In this document: positions 1 to 9,575 of the stretch, one piece after another
Layout: each line of letters opens with the position of its first letter
Position numbering within the stretch: the first letter of the stretch is position 1
Source: Sinorhizobium sojae CCBAU 05684
GTDB lineage: Bacteria; Pseudomonadota; Alphaproteobacteria; Rhizobiales; Rhizobiaceae
Assembly (NCBI RefSeq): GCF_002288525.1
Contig: NZ_CP023069.1
Location: forward strand, 62,001-126,000
Direction: 5' to 3'
DNA length: 64,000 nt
Program-made: the position numbers and the translations under genes
The notes under the pieces: model-generated
Databases searched by the model: none
What the model saw: only the letters and a program-made list of their open reading frames with translations
What the model was told of the DNA's origin: nothing

Positions 1-812
1 TCGGAAATCAATCGTGAGCCGTCATCGCCTAGGAGAGCTCTGCGGGCAGCTTCAAGGCGGATCGTTCTAAGATAGCCTAAAGGCGTGGTGCCTTTGAAAC
101 GCTGGAAGGCCGCCTGCAATGCCCTGACGCTTGTACCCGTCTCGGCTGCGATCAGAGCAGCCGTCATGGATTGCGCCAGGTTCGAGTGCATGTACTCGAT
201 CGTTCTTTTCACCTGCCACGAGACAGCCGGCGAGAGCGACTGTTCGAGCCGCGGCATGTAGCTGTTGGGAGCGACCTCCAGAAGTGCGATCATCGTCGCC
301 TGAAATAGCCGCTCGATAGCGGCCGGTGATAGTCGATCTGCTTCGGAAAGATTGAGGCAACTCCAAACAAGATGGCCGAGCGCCGCCAACCGCAATCCTT
401 TCTCGGAAGTCAGATCGACAATACGATCGAATTCGAGATCCGTCGTGACAGGACCATCCAGCAGTTCACTCACCTGCTGCACCATCGCCGCCTTTTCGAA
501 GGAAAGGCCGATATGGTTGGAATGTTCATGAGGGGTTAGCTCGTCGAAGTACGCGAGATCCTCCAGAAAACCTGTTGCTCTCGTCGTCGGGAAGCTTTGT
601 GTCCCGGCACGTATCTCCGGCGCGTTGGTGGACGGCAGGTAAAGAACGAATGCGTCGGGCGCGTCATCGAAGCCAAGTTTCAGGGCTGAACGGCACTTCC
701 CCTCCCAAGCGCTGAAACGGCCGACGATGTAGTGTCGATCTTGGCCAGCGCTCCCGTGGCGGAGCGGTTCAACGCTCGTCGAAAGCAACGCGCTCGCGTC
801 GTGCGCCGGCAT
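1..812 (-). CDS. AraC-family transcriptional regulator, C-terminus cut by window edge
   Basis: The minus strand is open from about 940 to base 1. The left-edge part reads as a typical AraC/XylS double helix-turn-helix: a segment with RTIEYMHSNL, then TGTSVRALQAAFQRFKGTTP and LGYLRTIRLEAARRALL. The upstream 170 or so residues fit the sensor domain that precedes the HTH in this family. It should bind DNA and control a nearby or distant catabolic gene; the ligand is unknown. The start at 812 is the first ATG. Open sequence continues upstream to a TGA at 945-947, so a TTG or GTG start between 812 and 940 is possible. Only the last few residues are missing at the window edge. The AraC assignment rests on the HTH. 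Confidence 0.8.
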   Translation of the reverse strand, partial: MPAHDASALLSTSVEPLRHGSAGQDRHYIVGRFSAWEGKCRSALKLGFDDAPDAFVLYLPSTNAPEIRAGTQSFPTTRATGFLEDLAYFDELTPHEHSNHIGLSFEKAAMVQQVSELLDGPVTTDLEFDRIVDLTSEKGLRLAALGHLVWSCLNLSEADRLSPAAIERLFQATMIALLEVAPNSYMPRLEQSLSPAVSWQVKRTIEYMHSNLAQSMTAALIAAETGTSVRALQAAFQRFKGTTPLGYLRTIRLEAARRALLGDDGSRLIS

Positions 813-944
813 CGCACCGGCGTCAGCCCGTTCAACTTCATATTTTGAGAGCGCACGATACGGCAACGAACCCTCCAAAACTTGCCAAACGCAGCGCAAC
901 GAGCGCGTCGCATTCTTCGTTCCCAGTCCCGCCAGCGGAGCCGG

Positions 945-1145
945 TCACTCGGGCTCTGAGAGATTGGCCTTCGCGATAGCTTCTTCCGTTGATCTTACCT
1001 CCAGCGCGGCAAGCGCGCGCTGGAGATAACCCTCGATATCGGCGACGCTCTTGCCCTCCAGCGAAGCGATTTCGGCGACGGTCCTACCTCGAGAAATCCA
1101 TCGAAGGCAGGTCTTTTCAAGTGGCGAGAGTGTCCATTCCTTCAT
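945..1145 (-). CDS. Small LuxR-type helix-turn-helix protein
   Basis: A 66-residue protein that is almost only a LuxR/GerE-type HTH: LSPLEKTCLRWISRGRTVAE, then IASLEGKSVADIEGYLQRAL and AALEVRSTEEAIAKA. No receiver or autoinducer-binding domain is present. Single-domain LuxR proteins are known as DNA-binding regulators in alpha-proteobacteria. The gene lies directly upstream of the AraC-type gene on the same strand, and its TGA (945-947) is in the same frame as that gene. The two may be co-transcribed or translationally coupled. Function beyond probable DNA binding cannot be told. Confidence 0.6.
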   Translation of the reverse strand: MKEWTLSPLEKTCLRWISRGRTVAEIASLEGKSVADIEGYLQRALAALEVRSTEEAIAKANLSEPE

Positions 1146-1338
1146 GACAAAAATCGCGCTCAGTTGCGCCGCGGTCGGCGGCAGGTTTGGTACCGGACGG
1201 CAGCATTGAAATCTCGGTAGAAGCCAAGACTGCGATGCCTCCGAGAAAAGTGGCTGCCGTCGAGACCTGTGCGACGGCAGCCGAGTTGCCCCGGGAGGAG
1301 GCTGGGAGTTCGATATCTCGTCTTCAACATTCGCATGT

Positions 1339-1352
1339 TATGTTATAACATA
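1339..1352. promoter_or_regulatory. 14-bp perfect palindrome, possible operator
   Basis: TATGTTATAACATA is a perfect palindrome in the 392-bp gap (1146-1537) between the small LuxR-type gene and the 3' end of the ABC operon. No protein gene is supported in this gap. The AT-rich dyad is of the sort bound by dimeric repressors, and it lies upstream of the LuxR/AraC pair. No -10/-35 pair was assigned. Confidence 0.3.
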
Positions 1353-1537
1353 TCGCGTAATCAAATTTATGGAACTTCTAGCGCTGCCCCGGCCGTGGAC
1401 GGCCAAGCTTAAGTGCTTGGCCCGCACAGTTCGAGAGACTGGCCGCATGATCAAAAAATGCCTCTCCACTTTTCCGAAGCATGTCCCAGATGCAAGAGGC
1501 GATGATTCTGCTGGGTGTCGATCGTGGAGACAAGCAT

Positions 1538-2341
1538 TCACCCTTCATGAGAGAGGTGACGTGACAGAAAACCACGGAACCGATCCGTTTGGGGATTGGT
1601 CATGATCTCTTCTGGCGGACCTTGCTCGACCACAACGCCACCATCCATAAAGACAACCCGATCGGCGACCCCCCTCGCAAATCCCATTTCGTGGGTAACA
1701 ACAATCATTGTCATGCCTTCTTCGGCCAACTCGCGCATGACTTTGAGTACTTCCCCGACGAGTTCGGGATCGAGCGCCGACGTGACCTCGTCGAAGAGCA
1801 TGACGGATGGTTCCATCGCAAGCGCCCGGGCGATAGCTACGCGCTGCTGTTGACCACCCGAAAGTCGCCCTGGATAGGCGTCGGCCTTGTGTTCCATTCC
1901 GACCTTGGCAAGGAGCTTCATGGCGATGTCACGCGCCTTGCTGTTGTCCATGCCCTTCACCTTGACCGGACCCATCATTACGTTCTGAAGAACGGTACGA
2001 TGGGGGAAAAGATTGTAGCTCTGGAACACCATGCCGACGTGTTGGCGAAGGCTGGCGTTGTCAACTTCGCTTACCGGCCTGCGCGTGCCGTTCACCATCT
2101 TGTAGCCGACCGGGCGGCCCTCAACGGTAATGGTCCCCTGGTCGAAGTTCTCAAGGAAATTCACACAACGCAACATTGTGGATTTTCCCGACCCGCTCGG
2201 CCCAAGGATGACGACGACTTCACCGCGCTTGACGGATATGTCGATGCCCTTCAGGACTTCGAGTGTCGAGTAGGATTTGCGGAGACCTCTGATAGCAACA
2301 ATATCGTCGCTCTGAGAAATCGGGGCAGCAGCTTGGTTCAT
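1538..2341 (-). CDS. Polar amino acid ABC transporter, ATP-binding protein
   Basis: 267-residue ATPase that powers uptake of a polar amino acid or related solute, on the inner face of the cytoplasmic membrane. Walker A is GPSGSGKST, the signature [16 protein letters not shown] and Walker [15 protein letters not shown], followed by the H-loop region [10 protein letters not shown]. Length is normal for the HisP/GlnQ family. The longer open frame up to 2461 overlaps the permease gene, so the start at 2341 (MNQAAAPIS) was chosen, about 10 bp after the permease stop. It is the last gene of the importer cassette. Substrate cannot be read from the sequence. Confidence 0.93.
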   Translation of the reverse strand: MNQAAAPISQSDDIVAIRGLRKSYSTLEVLKGIDISVKRGEVVVILGPSGSGKSTMLRCVNFLENFDQGTITVEGRPVGYKMVNGTRRPVSEVDNASLRQHVGMVFQSYNLFPHRTVLQNVMMGPVKVKGMDNSKARDIAMKLLAKVGMEHKADAYPGRLSGGQQQRVAIARALAMEPSVMLFDEVTSALDPELVGEVLKVMRELAEEGMTMIVVTHEMGFARGVADRVVFMDGGVVVEQGPPEEIMTNPQTDRFRGFLSRHLSHEG

Positions 2342-2351
2342 GTTGGTCTCC

Positions 2352-2999
2352 TTAACTGTCAAAGGCCAAACGTTTGTCGAGCGCGCGTGCAGCGAGCGAA
2401 AGCGGGTAGCAGATGATGAAATAGATGAGCATAACGCCGAGAAAGATCTGGAATGCAGCAAGAGTGCGCTCCACCACTTCGCGGGCAGCGAAGGACAGCT
2501 CCCACGCTCCTACAATGGATGCATAGGATGTCTGCTTGATTGCCATAAGTGAGATATTGAGGACTGGCGCGATAACCAGGCGCATTGCCTGCGGAAGGAC
2601 AATCTCCCGCATCATTTTGCCTTTGCGCATTCCAAGGCTTTTGGCAGCCTCTGTCTGTCCCGTCGGCACGCCGGCAATCGCCCCGCGCGTCGCTTCGGCA
2701 ACAAAAGCACCCACATAAACGATCATGGAAATGGCGACCGCCGTATATGCATCCAGCCGCAAACCCAAAGCGGGAAAGCTGTAGAAACCGAGAAACATGA
2801 TCACCAGAACCGGCACGCCACGGAACAGGAAAATGTAGGCAGTGATGATGGAACGGAGGATTGCTCCGCCAACAGATGCCAGGACACCAATCCCGACGCC
2901 AAGCGCCGTGCCGCAGGAGACGACGATTGCTGACAGTATGACGGTGTATACCGCGCCTTGTAGCAGGTAAGGCAAATTCGATTGAAGGACAGGAAACAT
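2352..2999 (-). CDS. Polar amino acid ABC transporter permease
   Basis: 215-residue hydrophobic protein with the layout of HisM/GlnP-type permeases: about five membrane helices and a cytoplasmic EAA-type loop ([21 protein letters not shown]) that contacts the ATPase. It begins at the base where the preceding permease ends (1-bp overlap), which indicates translational coupling and heterodimer assembly with it. Part of the four-gene importer at 1538-4543. Confidence 0.92.
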   Translation of the reverse strand: MFPVLQSNLPYLLQGAVYTVILSAIVVSCGTALGVGIGVLASVGGAILRSIITAYIFLFRGVPVLVIMFLGFYSFPALGLRLDAYTAVAISMIVYVGAFVAEATRGAIAGVPTGQTEAAKSLGMRKGKMMREIVLPQAMRLVIAPVLNISLMAIKQTSYASIVGAWELSFAAREVVERTLAAFQIFLGVMLIYFIICYPLSLAARALDKRLAFDS

Positions 3000-3658
3000 C
3001 AGCCATACCTCCGGGCCGCACGCACTTCGATGATACGAAGGACCAGGCCGAGCGTGCTTGTGAGAATGAGGTAGAAGAACGCGACTGCAATGAAGGCTTC
3101 AAAGGACGCGCCCGATCGTTCGATCGTCATCTTACCGGTCAAGGTCAGATCCATGACGCCGATGGCCGATACAAGTGAGGTGTCTTTGACGAGGACGATG
3201 AGTTGGTTACCGAGCGCCGGCAGCACCTTGATAAACGCCTGCGGCAGAATGACGAGACGGATGACCGCGAATCTGCGCATGCCAATCGCGCTACCGGCTT
3301 CCCATTGCCTCTGGCTTAGGGATTGAATTCCGGAACGCAGGATCTCGGAAAGAAATGCGCCGTGCTGCGAGGCGATTGCGATTACACCGCAGACGATGCT
3401 GCTCCAGAAGAGGCCGAGAAGAGGCAGCCCGAAATAAAGCAGGTACATTTGCACCAGAAGCGGCGAATTGCGCATAACCTCGACATAGGCATCAACCAAT
3501 CTGCTGGCCCATGTCCATTGGGCGAGCCGGGGTATAATCAATACAATGGCCCAAATCAGTGCCGCAGGGGCGGCGAGAGCCGCTACCCCCGCAGTAATCA
3601 GGAACCCGTCGGCAAACGCCGGAAGATATCTGGTGAAGAAAATTACGAACGCGTCCAA
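2999..3658 (-). CDS. Polar amino acid ABC transporter permease
   Basis: 219-residue membrane protein of the same family. The EAA-type loop reads WEAGSAIGMRRFAVIRLVIL, followed by PQAFIKVLPALGNQLIVLVKDTS, a conserved stretch of these permeases. First of the two permease genes after the binding protein, from which it is separated by 36 bp. Together they should form the transmembrane channel. Confidence 0.92.
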   Translation of the reverse strand: MDAFVIFFTRYLPAFADGFLITAGVAALAAPAALIWAIVLIIPRLAQWTWASRLVDAYVEVMRNSPLLVQMYLLYFGLPLLGLFWSSIVCGVIAIASQHGAFLSEILRSGIQSLSQRQWEAGSAIGMRRFAVIRLVILPQAFIKVLPALGNQLIVLVKDTSLVSAIGVMDLTLTGKMTIERSGASFEAFIAVAFFYLILTSTLGLVLRIIEVRAARRYG

Positions 3659-3694
3659 TGGTGTTCCCCTTGTTATTTTGAACCCAAAGACCGA

Positions 3695-4543
3695 CTACTT
3701 CTGTGGCTGATTGAGATACCATTTGACGTTCAAGGGCTTCGTACCGAACCACTTTTCATAAATCTTGCTGTAGTCGGCAAAGAGGTATCCACCGGTCATT
3801 TCGCTGACCGTGAGATCTAGATACTGCCACAGGCGGAAGTCGCCGGGTTTCATGAAGATGCCAGTATTTACGACATCTGTCAGTCGCTCCTCGATGACGC
3901 GCATGTCGGGGTTCTGTTTGACATACCAGGCGGCGACCGGGCCATCCAACTGTGCCCCTTGCGCACGACCAAGCTTCACGGCATTGAATTGGGCCGCAAT
4001 GCCGTCGAAGGTGGCGATCTGTGCGCTCGGGAAGAGGCGTTTGGCGCGTTCCTCCTGGGTCGGCGTCGTCAGATTGGCAATCGTGACGTCCGACTTGTTG
4101 AAGTCGGCGAGCTTCTGAAACGGCGCGTCCTTGCGAACGATCATCACGACACCACCGTCGATGTAACTACGGGTGAAAGCGACCTTCTGAGCGCGATCAG
4201 CATAAATGCTCGTAGTCTGCGCGCCGAAGTCGATTGTGCCGTTCTGAGCATTCGGCCAGCGTTGGGCTGCACTCTGACGTACAAACTCGACCTTGGTTTC
4301 GTCGCCGAATGTCGCCTTAGCAATCAGCTTGGCTATGTCGATATCGAAGCCGACCAGTTCGCCCTTCTCATCGACAAATCCGAACGGCGGAGATTCGCTC
4401 GACACGCCAACGATCAGTTTTCCGCGAGACAGAAGCTCATCAAGCCGCGATGTTTCTTGGGCATGGGCTGCTCCCGCAACGACCATGGTTGCCAACGCGC
4501 CGGCGAAGACCGAACGCAGCTTAGAAAGAAATCCATTTTTCAT
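3695..4543 (-). CDS. Periplasmic amino acid-binding protein (SBP family 3)
   Basis: 282-residue extracytoplasmic solute-binding protein. The N-terminus is a signal peptide: basic MKNGFLSKLRS, hydrophobic core, and AHA-Q cleavage-like site. The mature part has the family-3 opening GKLIVGVSSESPPFGFVD and the conserved GFDIDIAKLIA. The start at 4543 was preferred because an AAGGGG ribosome-binding site lies about 7 bp upstream; an in-frame ATG at 4549 is too close to it. It delivers the ligand to the two permeases encoded downstream. The family binds polar amino acids such as glutamate, glutamine or cystine; the ligand here is unknown. Confidence 0.92.
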   Translation of the reverse strand: MKNGFLSKLRSVFAGALATMVVAGAAHAQETSRLDELLSRGKLIVGVSSESPPFGFVDEKGELVGFDIDIAKLIAKATFGDETKVEFVRQSAAQRWPNAQNGTIDFGAQTTSIYADRAQKVAFTRSYIDGGVVMIVRKDAPFQKLADFNKSDVTIANLTTPTQEERAKRLFPSAQIATFDGIAAQFNAVKLGRAQGAQLDGPVAAWYVKQNPDMRVIEERLTDVVNTGIFMKPGDFRLWQYLDLTVSEMTGGYLFADYSKIYEKWFGTKPLNVKWYLNQPQK

Positions 4544-4579
4544 TTTCATTCCCCTTGTGGTTGTATTGCGCCTGCACAA

Positions 4580-5590
4580 TCAGCGCAGCGCGGGTCGAAC
4601 GATCCCCTCGATAATCTCGGAAATCGCAAGATGGGTGGAAAGTGGTATACCATCGACATTTGCGTCGATCAGTCCGTCGACAGAGTTGATCAGGCCGATA
4701 TCGACACCACGCTTGAGAAGAGTGGCTTCCATTTCTGGCTTGTGAAGGAGCCGGATGTCCTTCAACCGAGCGGCGAGCGCGCCGACGATAGCGTAGCAAC
4801 CCCAATTTGAGACCGCCGCCGTGACGAGAATATCGGAGCCGGTCATGGCGCCGATCCCGGCGCCACCTTCCGGTCGCGCGTCACCAAAACGGACGTGCTT
4901 ATGAACTGCTTCCTTGATCGCACCCATTCCGATTTCATTGCCGCCGTCGCCGACTGCCACGGTCAAAACGCCGCGCTTGTTGGCTTCATCGAACACATAA
5001 TCGATGCGCGCGCGGTCCATGCCGTAGTCCACACCACGCATGCTGCAATAGATGCCGTCGGCATTGCGACCGACGCGTTCGGTCGAAAACAGCAGGACGG
5101 GGTTTAATTCGTCCAGAATGCGGCAAGCTTCGGCGGGGGCGTCCTCATCCTTGGTCGTAAATGGCAGAAGCGATACGACGGCGAGGCTCTTGTCGCGGGC
5201 GGCAATCTTAGCCTGTTCGACTGGAACGACGGTCAGGCCCGCCGTCGTCATGAGCTTGCCGATTGGCTCGATCAAGGTCGCCTCCGCGAGAACGACACAC
5301 AGCGCCTTGCGGGAAAGGCTGATTGCGCGCACCACCGCCGCCAGACCAGCCGGACCGTCATTCTCGCCGATCTCTGGGGAGATCCAGGCGCGCGAAACCG
5401 AACCCGTTGTGACCAGTACGACATCCTCGTGGTTCAGCGCGGCAAGTTTATCGGCCGCTGCTCCCACCGGCGATGCTCCAAGCAATAGACGGGTAGCCGC
5501 AGAAAGATGCTCGACGCCGCGGCCGCCCAGGTCGAGATTGACCAGCCGGTCGAGCCGGTCGTCCATGGCGGCGAAATTCGAAGTGGTCAT
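4580..5590 (-). CDS. DUF4392 / D-glutamate cyclase-like protein (copy 1)
   Basis: 336 residues. I recognise the DUF4392 pattern: a Rossmann-like opening (VVLVTTG near residue 60), ISPEIGENDGPAGLAAVVRA, and the late motif AVGDGGNEIGMGAIKEAV with downstream AVSNWGCYA. This domain is known from the C-terminal part of the D-glutamate cyclase DGLUCY, which makes 5-oxo-D-proline. Whether this bacterial protein does the same reaction is not known. The gene overlaps the SelA-like gene upstream (its ATG at 5590 precedes that gene's end at 5587) and runs into the binding-protein gene. Paralogue of 6885-8018. Confidence 0.75.
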   Translation of the reverse strand: MTTSNFAAMDDRLDRLVNLDLGGRGVEHLSAATRLLLGASPVGAAADKLAALNHEDVVLVTTGSVSRAWISPEIGENDGPAGLAAVVRAISLSRKALCVVLAEATLIEPIGKLMTTAGLTVVPVEQAKIAARDKSLAVVSLLPFTTKDEDAPAEACRILDELNPVLLFSTERVGRNADGIYCSMRGVDYGMDRARIDYVFDEANKRGVLTVAVGDGGNEIGMGAIKEAVHKHVRFGDARPEGGAGIGAMTGSDILVTAAVSNWGCYAIVGALAARLKDIRLLHKPEMEATLLKRGVDIGLINSVDGLIDANVDGIPLSTHLAISEIIEGIVRPALR

Positions 5591-6888
5591 GCGAAATCTC
5601 CCAGGATCAGCGTCTTCATGGCGTTTTCATCAGTGACAATGTCTGCAACCTTGGTAATGCAGTCATCGACCGCATCGACGACGGCGCTCACGCCACCGAC
5701 ACTTGCAAGGGCATCAAGAGTCGGTTTCAGACGCAGCGAAACGCGCGCACCGGGCTGGCCATGCGTGTTGACAGTCAAAATGCCGTGGTCTGCCAGAAGG
5801 AGCATGCCGAGTGCCGCAGTCGCCTCGCAGGGCACGACATTGAGCGCATCGGCCGAGATCGACGCACGTTCGAGAATGATAGCGAGCACGGCGTCTTCAT
5901 TGACCATGGGTCCAAGGTCGCTGCGCATGACAACGCCCGCGCCCATCGCTGCCTCAAGTGCGGCGGCAAGTTCCTGACCGGCCGCCGCCTCCTGTGTCAG
6001 ATGATGAGGATCGAATTTTTGAAGAGAGCGAAGCACGGCCGCCGCGATTGGAGCACGAGCTTCCATACCATACTCGGCAGCTTTGGCGCCTGCGGCCATG
6101 ACGAGACCGGAACGGCCGACCAGCACGCCAGCGCGCGGCCCCGAAAGTCCGGCCTTATCGCAATTGGTGATCGCGAGATCCGCACCGAGTGCAAGAGCTT
6201 TCTGCCCTCCGTGCAGTACAGGGCGAAGGCGAGCCCCGTAGGCCTCATCGAGAAGGACAATGGCTCCAGCTTTGTGGGCTTCCTCGACCACGGCTATCGT
6301 AAAAGCGTCATCGAGCCGAGCCAGAGCGCTCGTAACGGTGGTTACGATAACCAGACAACAATCCGCAATGTGAGTGCGCCAATCTTTGTCCGAGGTAACT
6401 TCCTTCAGCCCGACCCTGGCGAGTGTACATCCACGTACGACCGACGCGTGAGATCGATCGCCGGCAGGCACGACCGAAAGTACCGGCTTTCCGCCGGCGA
6501 GTGCGGCGATCGTCGCTACGATCCCGGCGCTGGTGCGATTGAAAACGGCACATCCGTCATCACTTCGTCCGCCAAGATGTTCGATGGCGACCGCGCGGAG
6601 CTCCTCGGCATAAAGACCAGGACCAATCCATTCCTCGCAATTTGTGTTCAGGTCTTCCGGACGAACTGGAAAATCGCGCTGGTTTCCTGTGAAAACGCCG
6701 ATCGATCGCGGTCCAAGTGCCTGGACGCGCTTTGCCGCGACGGTCTGTCCATGGCGAAGGCGTTTAGCCTCCTCGATACTGGATTTGATGATCGAGCCAC
6801 GCGCGAAACCGACGACCGGATCGATCTCATTACCGAAGGTGTCCCGGCGAGCTGTCTGACTTTCGCTCTTTTGCGTGGATAGGCTCAT
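5587..6888 (-). CDS. SelA-like PLP-dependent enzyme
   Basis: 433-residue fold-type I pyridoxal-phosphate enzyme resembling SelA and D-glucosaminate-6-phosphate ammonia-lyase-like proteins. Visible: a cofactor-binding small-residue stretch (NRTSAGIVATIAAL), the PLP-pyridine aspartate region VLLDEAYGARL, and a probable Schiff-base lysine in ITNCDKAGLSGPRAG. The family performs lyase or transferase chemistry on amino or hydroxy-amino acids. It overlaps both DUF4392 genes by a few bases on either side, so the three proteins are probably made in fixed ratio and act in one pathway. The exact reaction is unknown; true SelA function is unlikely because no selenocysteine genes are seen here. Confidence 0.7.
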   Translation of the reverse strand: MSLSTQKSESQTARRDTFGNEIDPVVGFARGSIIKSSIEEAKRLRHGQTVAAKRVQALGPRSIGVFTGNQRDFPVRPEDLNTNCEEWIGPGLYAEELRAVAIEHLGGRSDDGCAVFNRTSAGIVATIAALAGGKPVLSVVPAGDRSHASVVRGCTLARVGLKEVTSDKDWRTHIADCCLVIVTTVTSALARLDDAFTIAVVEEAHKAGAIVLLDEAYGARLRPVLHGGQKALALGADLAITNCDKAGLSGPRAGVLVGRSGLVMAAGAKAAEYGMEARAPIAAAVLRSLQKFDPHHLTQEAAAGQELAAALEAAMGAGVVMRSDLGPMVNEDAVLAIILERASISADALNVVPCEATAALGMLLLADHGILTVNTHGQPGARVSLRLKPTLDALASVGGVSAVVDAVDDCITKVADIVTDENAMKTLILGDFA

Positions 6889-8018
6889 AGGTGATAACCT
6901 CCTTTGGCCTGGGCATCATCGAGCACCGAAAAAATCGGTAGGTCCGCCTCGCTGGATGCTGTGGCCGCGTTTTTGAGTTCGGATTTCGAAGTTGCAGAAA
7001 TTGCGATGCTACGCATCAGCTCGGAGACGCCTGAGTGGCCTCGCCAGTCGATACCATCGACAGCGAGTGCGGGACGCGAAGTCGCCCCGTCGAGCGCGCC
7101 CGCTGCAATGCAAGCGACAATGAACGCATGTTCCCGATCGCCACTGTGCGCGAGATTCTCATCGTCGAGCGCTATCGCGAGAGCCCCGGAGACCGCATAA
7201 GCTCCCCAATTGGATACGGATGCACTGACGAGAACGTCGGTTTCGGTGATGGTGACCACACCCGTCTCGTCAGGCTGCGAGCGACCACCGCGTGGCAAGA
7301 GGGCGGCGACCGCTTCACGAATTTTTCCGAACCCGATTTCGTTACCGCCGTCGCCGATTCCGACCGTCAGCACGTTTCGCTGTTTCGCCTCGTAGGCCAG
7401 GCGATAGACATCTGCGACGGTTCCCGGCGGGCGGCGATCGCCACGAATGCCATGATAGTGGCCAGCTTCGTTCGGACCATCGCGCTCTACGAAAATGACG
7501 GCCGTCGGTTTCAGACGATCAAAAATATCGGTGGCGGCGGCTAGACCTTCTGCCTCGCCTTTCGGAAAAATGGCTGTGGTGATCGAGCCCTGCGACTGCG
7601 CAACGTCCTCGATGACTCGAACGCAGGCATCGACAGCGGGCATATGCTCGTCCTGGGCGACAAGCGTAACATTCGCGCCAAATCCGAGCGCCAGGCTGCG
7701 CGCCAGCGCCACAGCACCGGGCGGACCGTCGGTCTCCCCGAGAGGCAGCTTCGGCGCAACGCCTGCGCCGGTCGCGACAATAACATCTGATCCTGGGCGT
7801 ATTGCTGCAAGCAGCTTTCTTGCCGCGAGCGTCGAGGAAGGCTCGCCTTGTACCGCGCGACAGGCCAGATACGTCGGGACGACGATTCCAGCCGGAAGCC
7901 CGCCCGTTAGCGGGCGGACCTCTAGTGTCATAAGTCGATCGAAACGCTCGCCAAATACGCATAGGCGCTCGATATCGGCCGTCGTCAGCTTGCTATTGAT
8001 GGAAAGCGTTTTGGGCAT
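6885..8018 (-). CDS. DUF4392 / D-glutamate cyclase-like protein (copy 2)
   Basis: 377 residues, paralogous to copy 1. It carries the same motifs in the same order: VIVATGAGVAPKLPLGETDG, then RDGPNEAGHYHGIRGD, then GIGDGGNEIGFGKIREAV and SVSNWGAYAVSGALA. It is longer by a C-terminal extension of about 40 residues after GIDWRGHSGVSELM. A four-base overlap couples it to the SelA-like gene. Two divergent copies in one operon suggest a hetero-oligomer or two successive steps rather than redundancy; that is inference. Confidence 0.74.
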   Translation of the reverse strand: MPKTLSINSKLTTADIERLCVFGERFDRLMTLEVRPLTGGLPAGIVVPTYLACRAVQGEPSSTLAARKLLAAIRPGSDVIVATGAGVAPKLPLGETDGPPGAVALARSLALGFGANVTLVAQDEHMPAVDACVRVIEDVAQSQGSITTAIFPKGEAEGLAAATDIFDRLKPTAVIFVERDGPNEAGHYHGIRGDRRPPGTVADVYRLAYEAKQRNVLTVGIGDGGNEIGFGKIREAVAALLPRGGRSQPDETGVVTITETDVLVSASVSNWGAYAVSGALAIALDDENLAHSGDREHAFIVACIAAGALDGATSRPALAVDGIDWRGHSGVSELMRSIAISATSKSELKNAATASSEADLPIFSVLDDAQAKGGYHL

Positions 8019-8041
8019 CGACTTGGCTCTTATCCGTAACT

Positions 8042-9547
8042 TCAGAGGTTGACCGTGACGCTTTTGCGGGCCGTGTAGGCCTCAAGAGCACCTTCGATGG
8101 AGTATTCGGATCCAATACCGCTCTGCTTGATGCCGCCATAGGACATGCCGGGGATCTGGCCGCCGGCGCGGTTGATCTGGAGCCAACCGGCGTCGATCCG
8201 GCTCGCCGCATTGAGAGCCGTGGTTAGGTCATTGGCAAAGATATAGGCGGCAAGGCCATAGTGGGTGTTGTTTGCCCACTCGATAACCTCGACTTCACTC
8301 GTCCATGGAATGGCAACGAGAACAGGGCCGAACACCTCTTCCTGCACGATGCGCCAGTCGTTGGTGAGGCCTTTGAGGACGGTCGGCTTCGGGAAGAATC
8401 CGACGTTCCTGCCAGCCGCGGGCGGGACTTCACCGGTTACCACTTCGGCGCCCGAGTTAACCGCCTCGGAGATGAACTCCCGAACAGCGCTGTAGCGCTC
8501 CTCGTTGATGATCGCGCCGATATCGGTCTCTTCGTCAAGGGCGTCGCCGATCTTCATTACGGCAAGCTTCTCGACGACCTTCTTCAAGACAGGCTCGAAT
8601 ACATCCTGATGGACATAAAGACGTGAACCGGCAGTGCAGGACTGCCCCTGACGAGCAAACCGCATCGCATTAATGATGTTCGCTGCAAGGCCATCGATCC
8701 TGTCGTCGGTCGCGGCGTCCGGATAGACGATGGTTGGGCTCTTGCCCCCAAGCTCCAATGTGGCGCGAGCAATACGGTCGGCGGCGGCATGGGCGACCAG
8801 TTTACCGACCTCGACCGAACCCGTGAAAGAGATCTTTGCAACGTCCGGATGGCCGGATAGGGCAGCACCTGCTACTTCACCTACGCCGGTCACGACGTTG
8901 AAGACGCCGTTCGGGAACAGATCGGCTGCAAGCTCTGCGACTCGGATGACCGCAAGCGGCGCGTCTTCGGCAGGCTTCAGGACGAGCGTATTGCCAGTGC
9001 CAAGAGCCATGCCTATCTTGACGGCGGCGAGAACCAGCGGTGAATTCCACGGTATGATCGCACCGACGACGCCAAGCGGCTCGCGCGTCGTGTAGCTGAA
9101 CAGACCCGGGCCAAGCGGAAGCGTTTCGCCCTTTTGTTCGGCGACCGTTCCGCCATAGTAACGCAGCACTTCAATGGAACTCATGACTTCCGGACGGCTC
9201 TGCGTACGCAGCGCGTTTCCGGTTTCTGCAGCGAGAATGCGAGCGATCTCTTCCGAATGCGCTGAGACACGATTGGCAAGCTCCGTCAGGAGCGCGCCGC
9301 GCGTACGCGATGCCAGACGCCGCCACGAGGGAAACGCTGCCTTCGCCGCGGCAACTGCAGCATCGACATCTTCTCTGTCCGCCGCGCCGATCGTCGTAAT
9401 GACGCTGCTGCGGCAGGGATTGATGATGTCGAGCATCGCGCCAGATACGGGCTTGACCCATGCTCCATTGATCAGTTGACCGGAAAGGCCAGCGGTTGGC
9501 AAAATGACTTCCGCCGTGTCATTCCGGACTTTAGCTGTCTGAGACAT
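8042..9547 (-). CDS. NAD(P)-dependent aldehyde dehydrogenase
   Basis: 501-residue ALDH-superfamily enzyme oxidising an aldehyde to the acid. Visible: cofactor-binding IPWNSPLVLAAVKIG and ISFTGSVEVGKLVA, the general-base glutamate in LELGGKSPTIVY, and the catalytic cysteine in RQGQSCTAGSRLYV. Normal length for the betaine/4-aminobutyraldehyde-type branch. It lies between the HIBADH-like gene and the DUF4392 copy 2 gene (23 bp downstream). In this setting it likely oxidises a semialdehyde made during degradation of the imported compound. Confidence 0.9.
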   Translation of the reverse strand: MSQTAKVRNDTAEVILPTAGLSGQLINGAWVKPVSGAMLDIINPCRSSVITTIGAADREDVDAAVAAAKAAFPSWRRLASRTRGALLTELANRVSAHSEEIARILAAETGNALRTQSRPEVMSSIEVLRYYGGTVAEQKGETLPLGPGLFSYTTREPLGVVGAIIPWNSPLVLAAVKIGMALGTGNTLVLKPAEDAPLAVIRVAELAADLFPNGVFNVVTGVGEVAGAALSGHPDVAKISFTGSVEVGKLVAHAAADRIARATLELGGKSPTIVYPDAATDDRIDGLAANIINAMRFARQGQSCTAGSRLYVHQDVFEPVLKKVVEKLAVMKIGDALDEETDIGAIINEERYSAVREFISEAVNSGAEVVTGEVPPAAGRNVGFFPKPTVLKGLTNDWRIVQEEVFGPVLVAIPWTSEVEVIEWANNTHYGLAAYIFANDLTTALNAASRIDAGWLQINRAGGQIPGMSYGGIKQSGIGSEYSIEGALEAYTARKSVTVNL

Positions 9548-9575
9548 TGTTCGTTCCTTGGTTGAATGCGGGTGA

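Noticed and set aside
5761..6882. 373-residue plus-strand frame opposite the SelA-like gene
   Set aside because: A shadow of a high-GC coding gene, with no domain and no ribosome-binding site.
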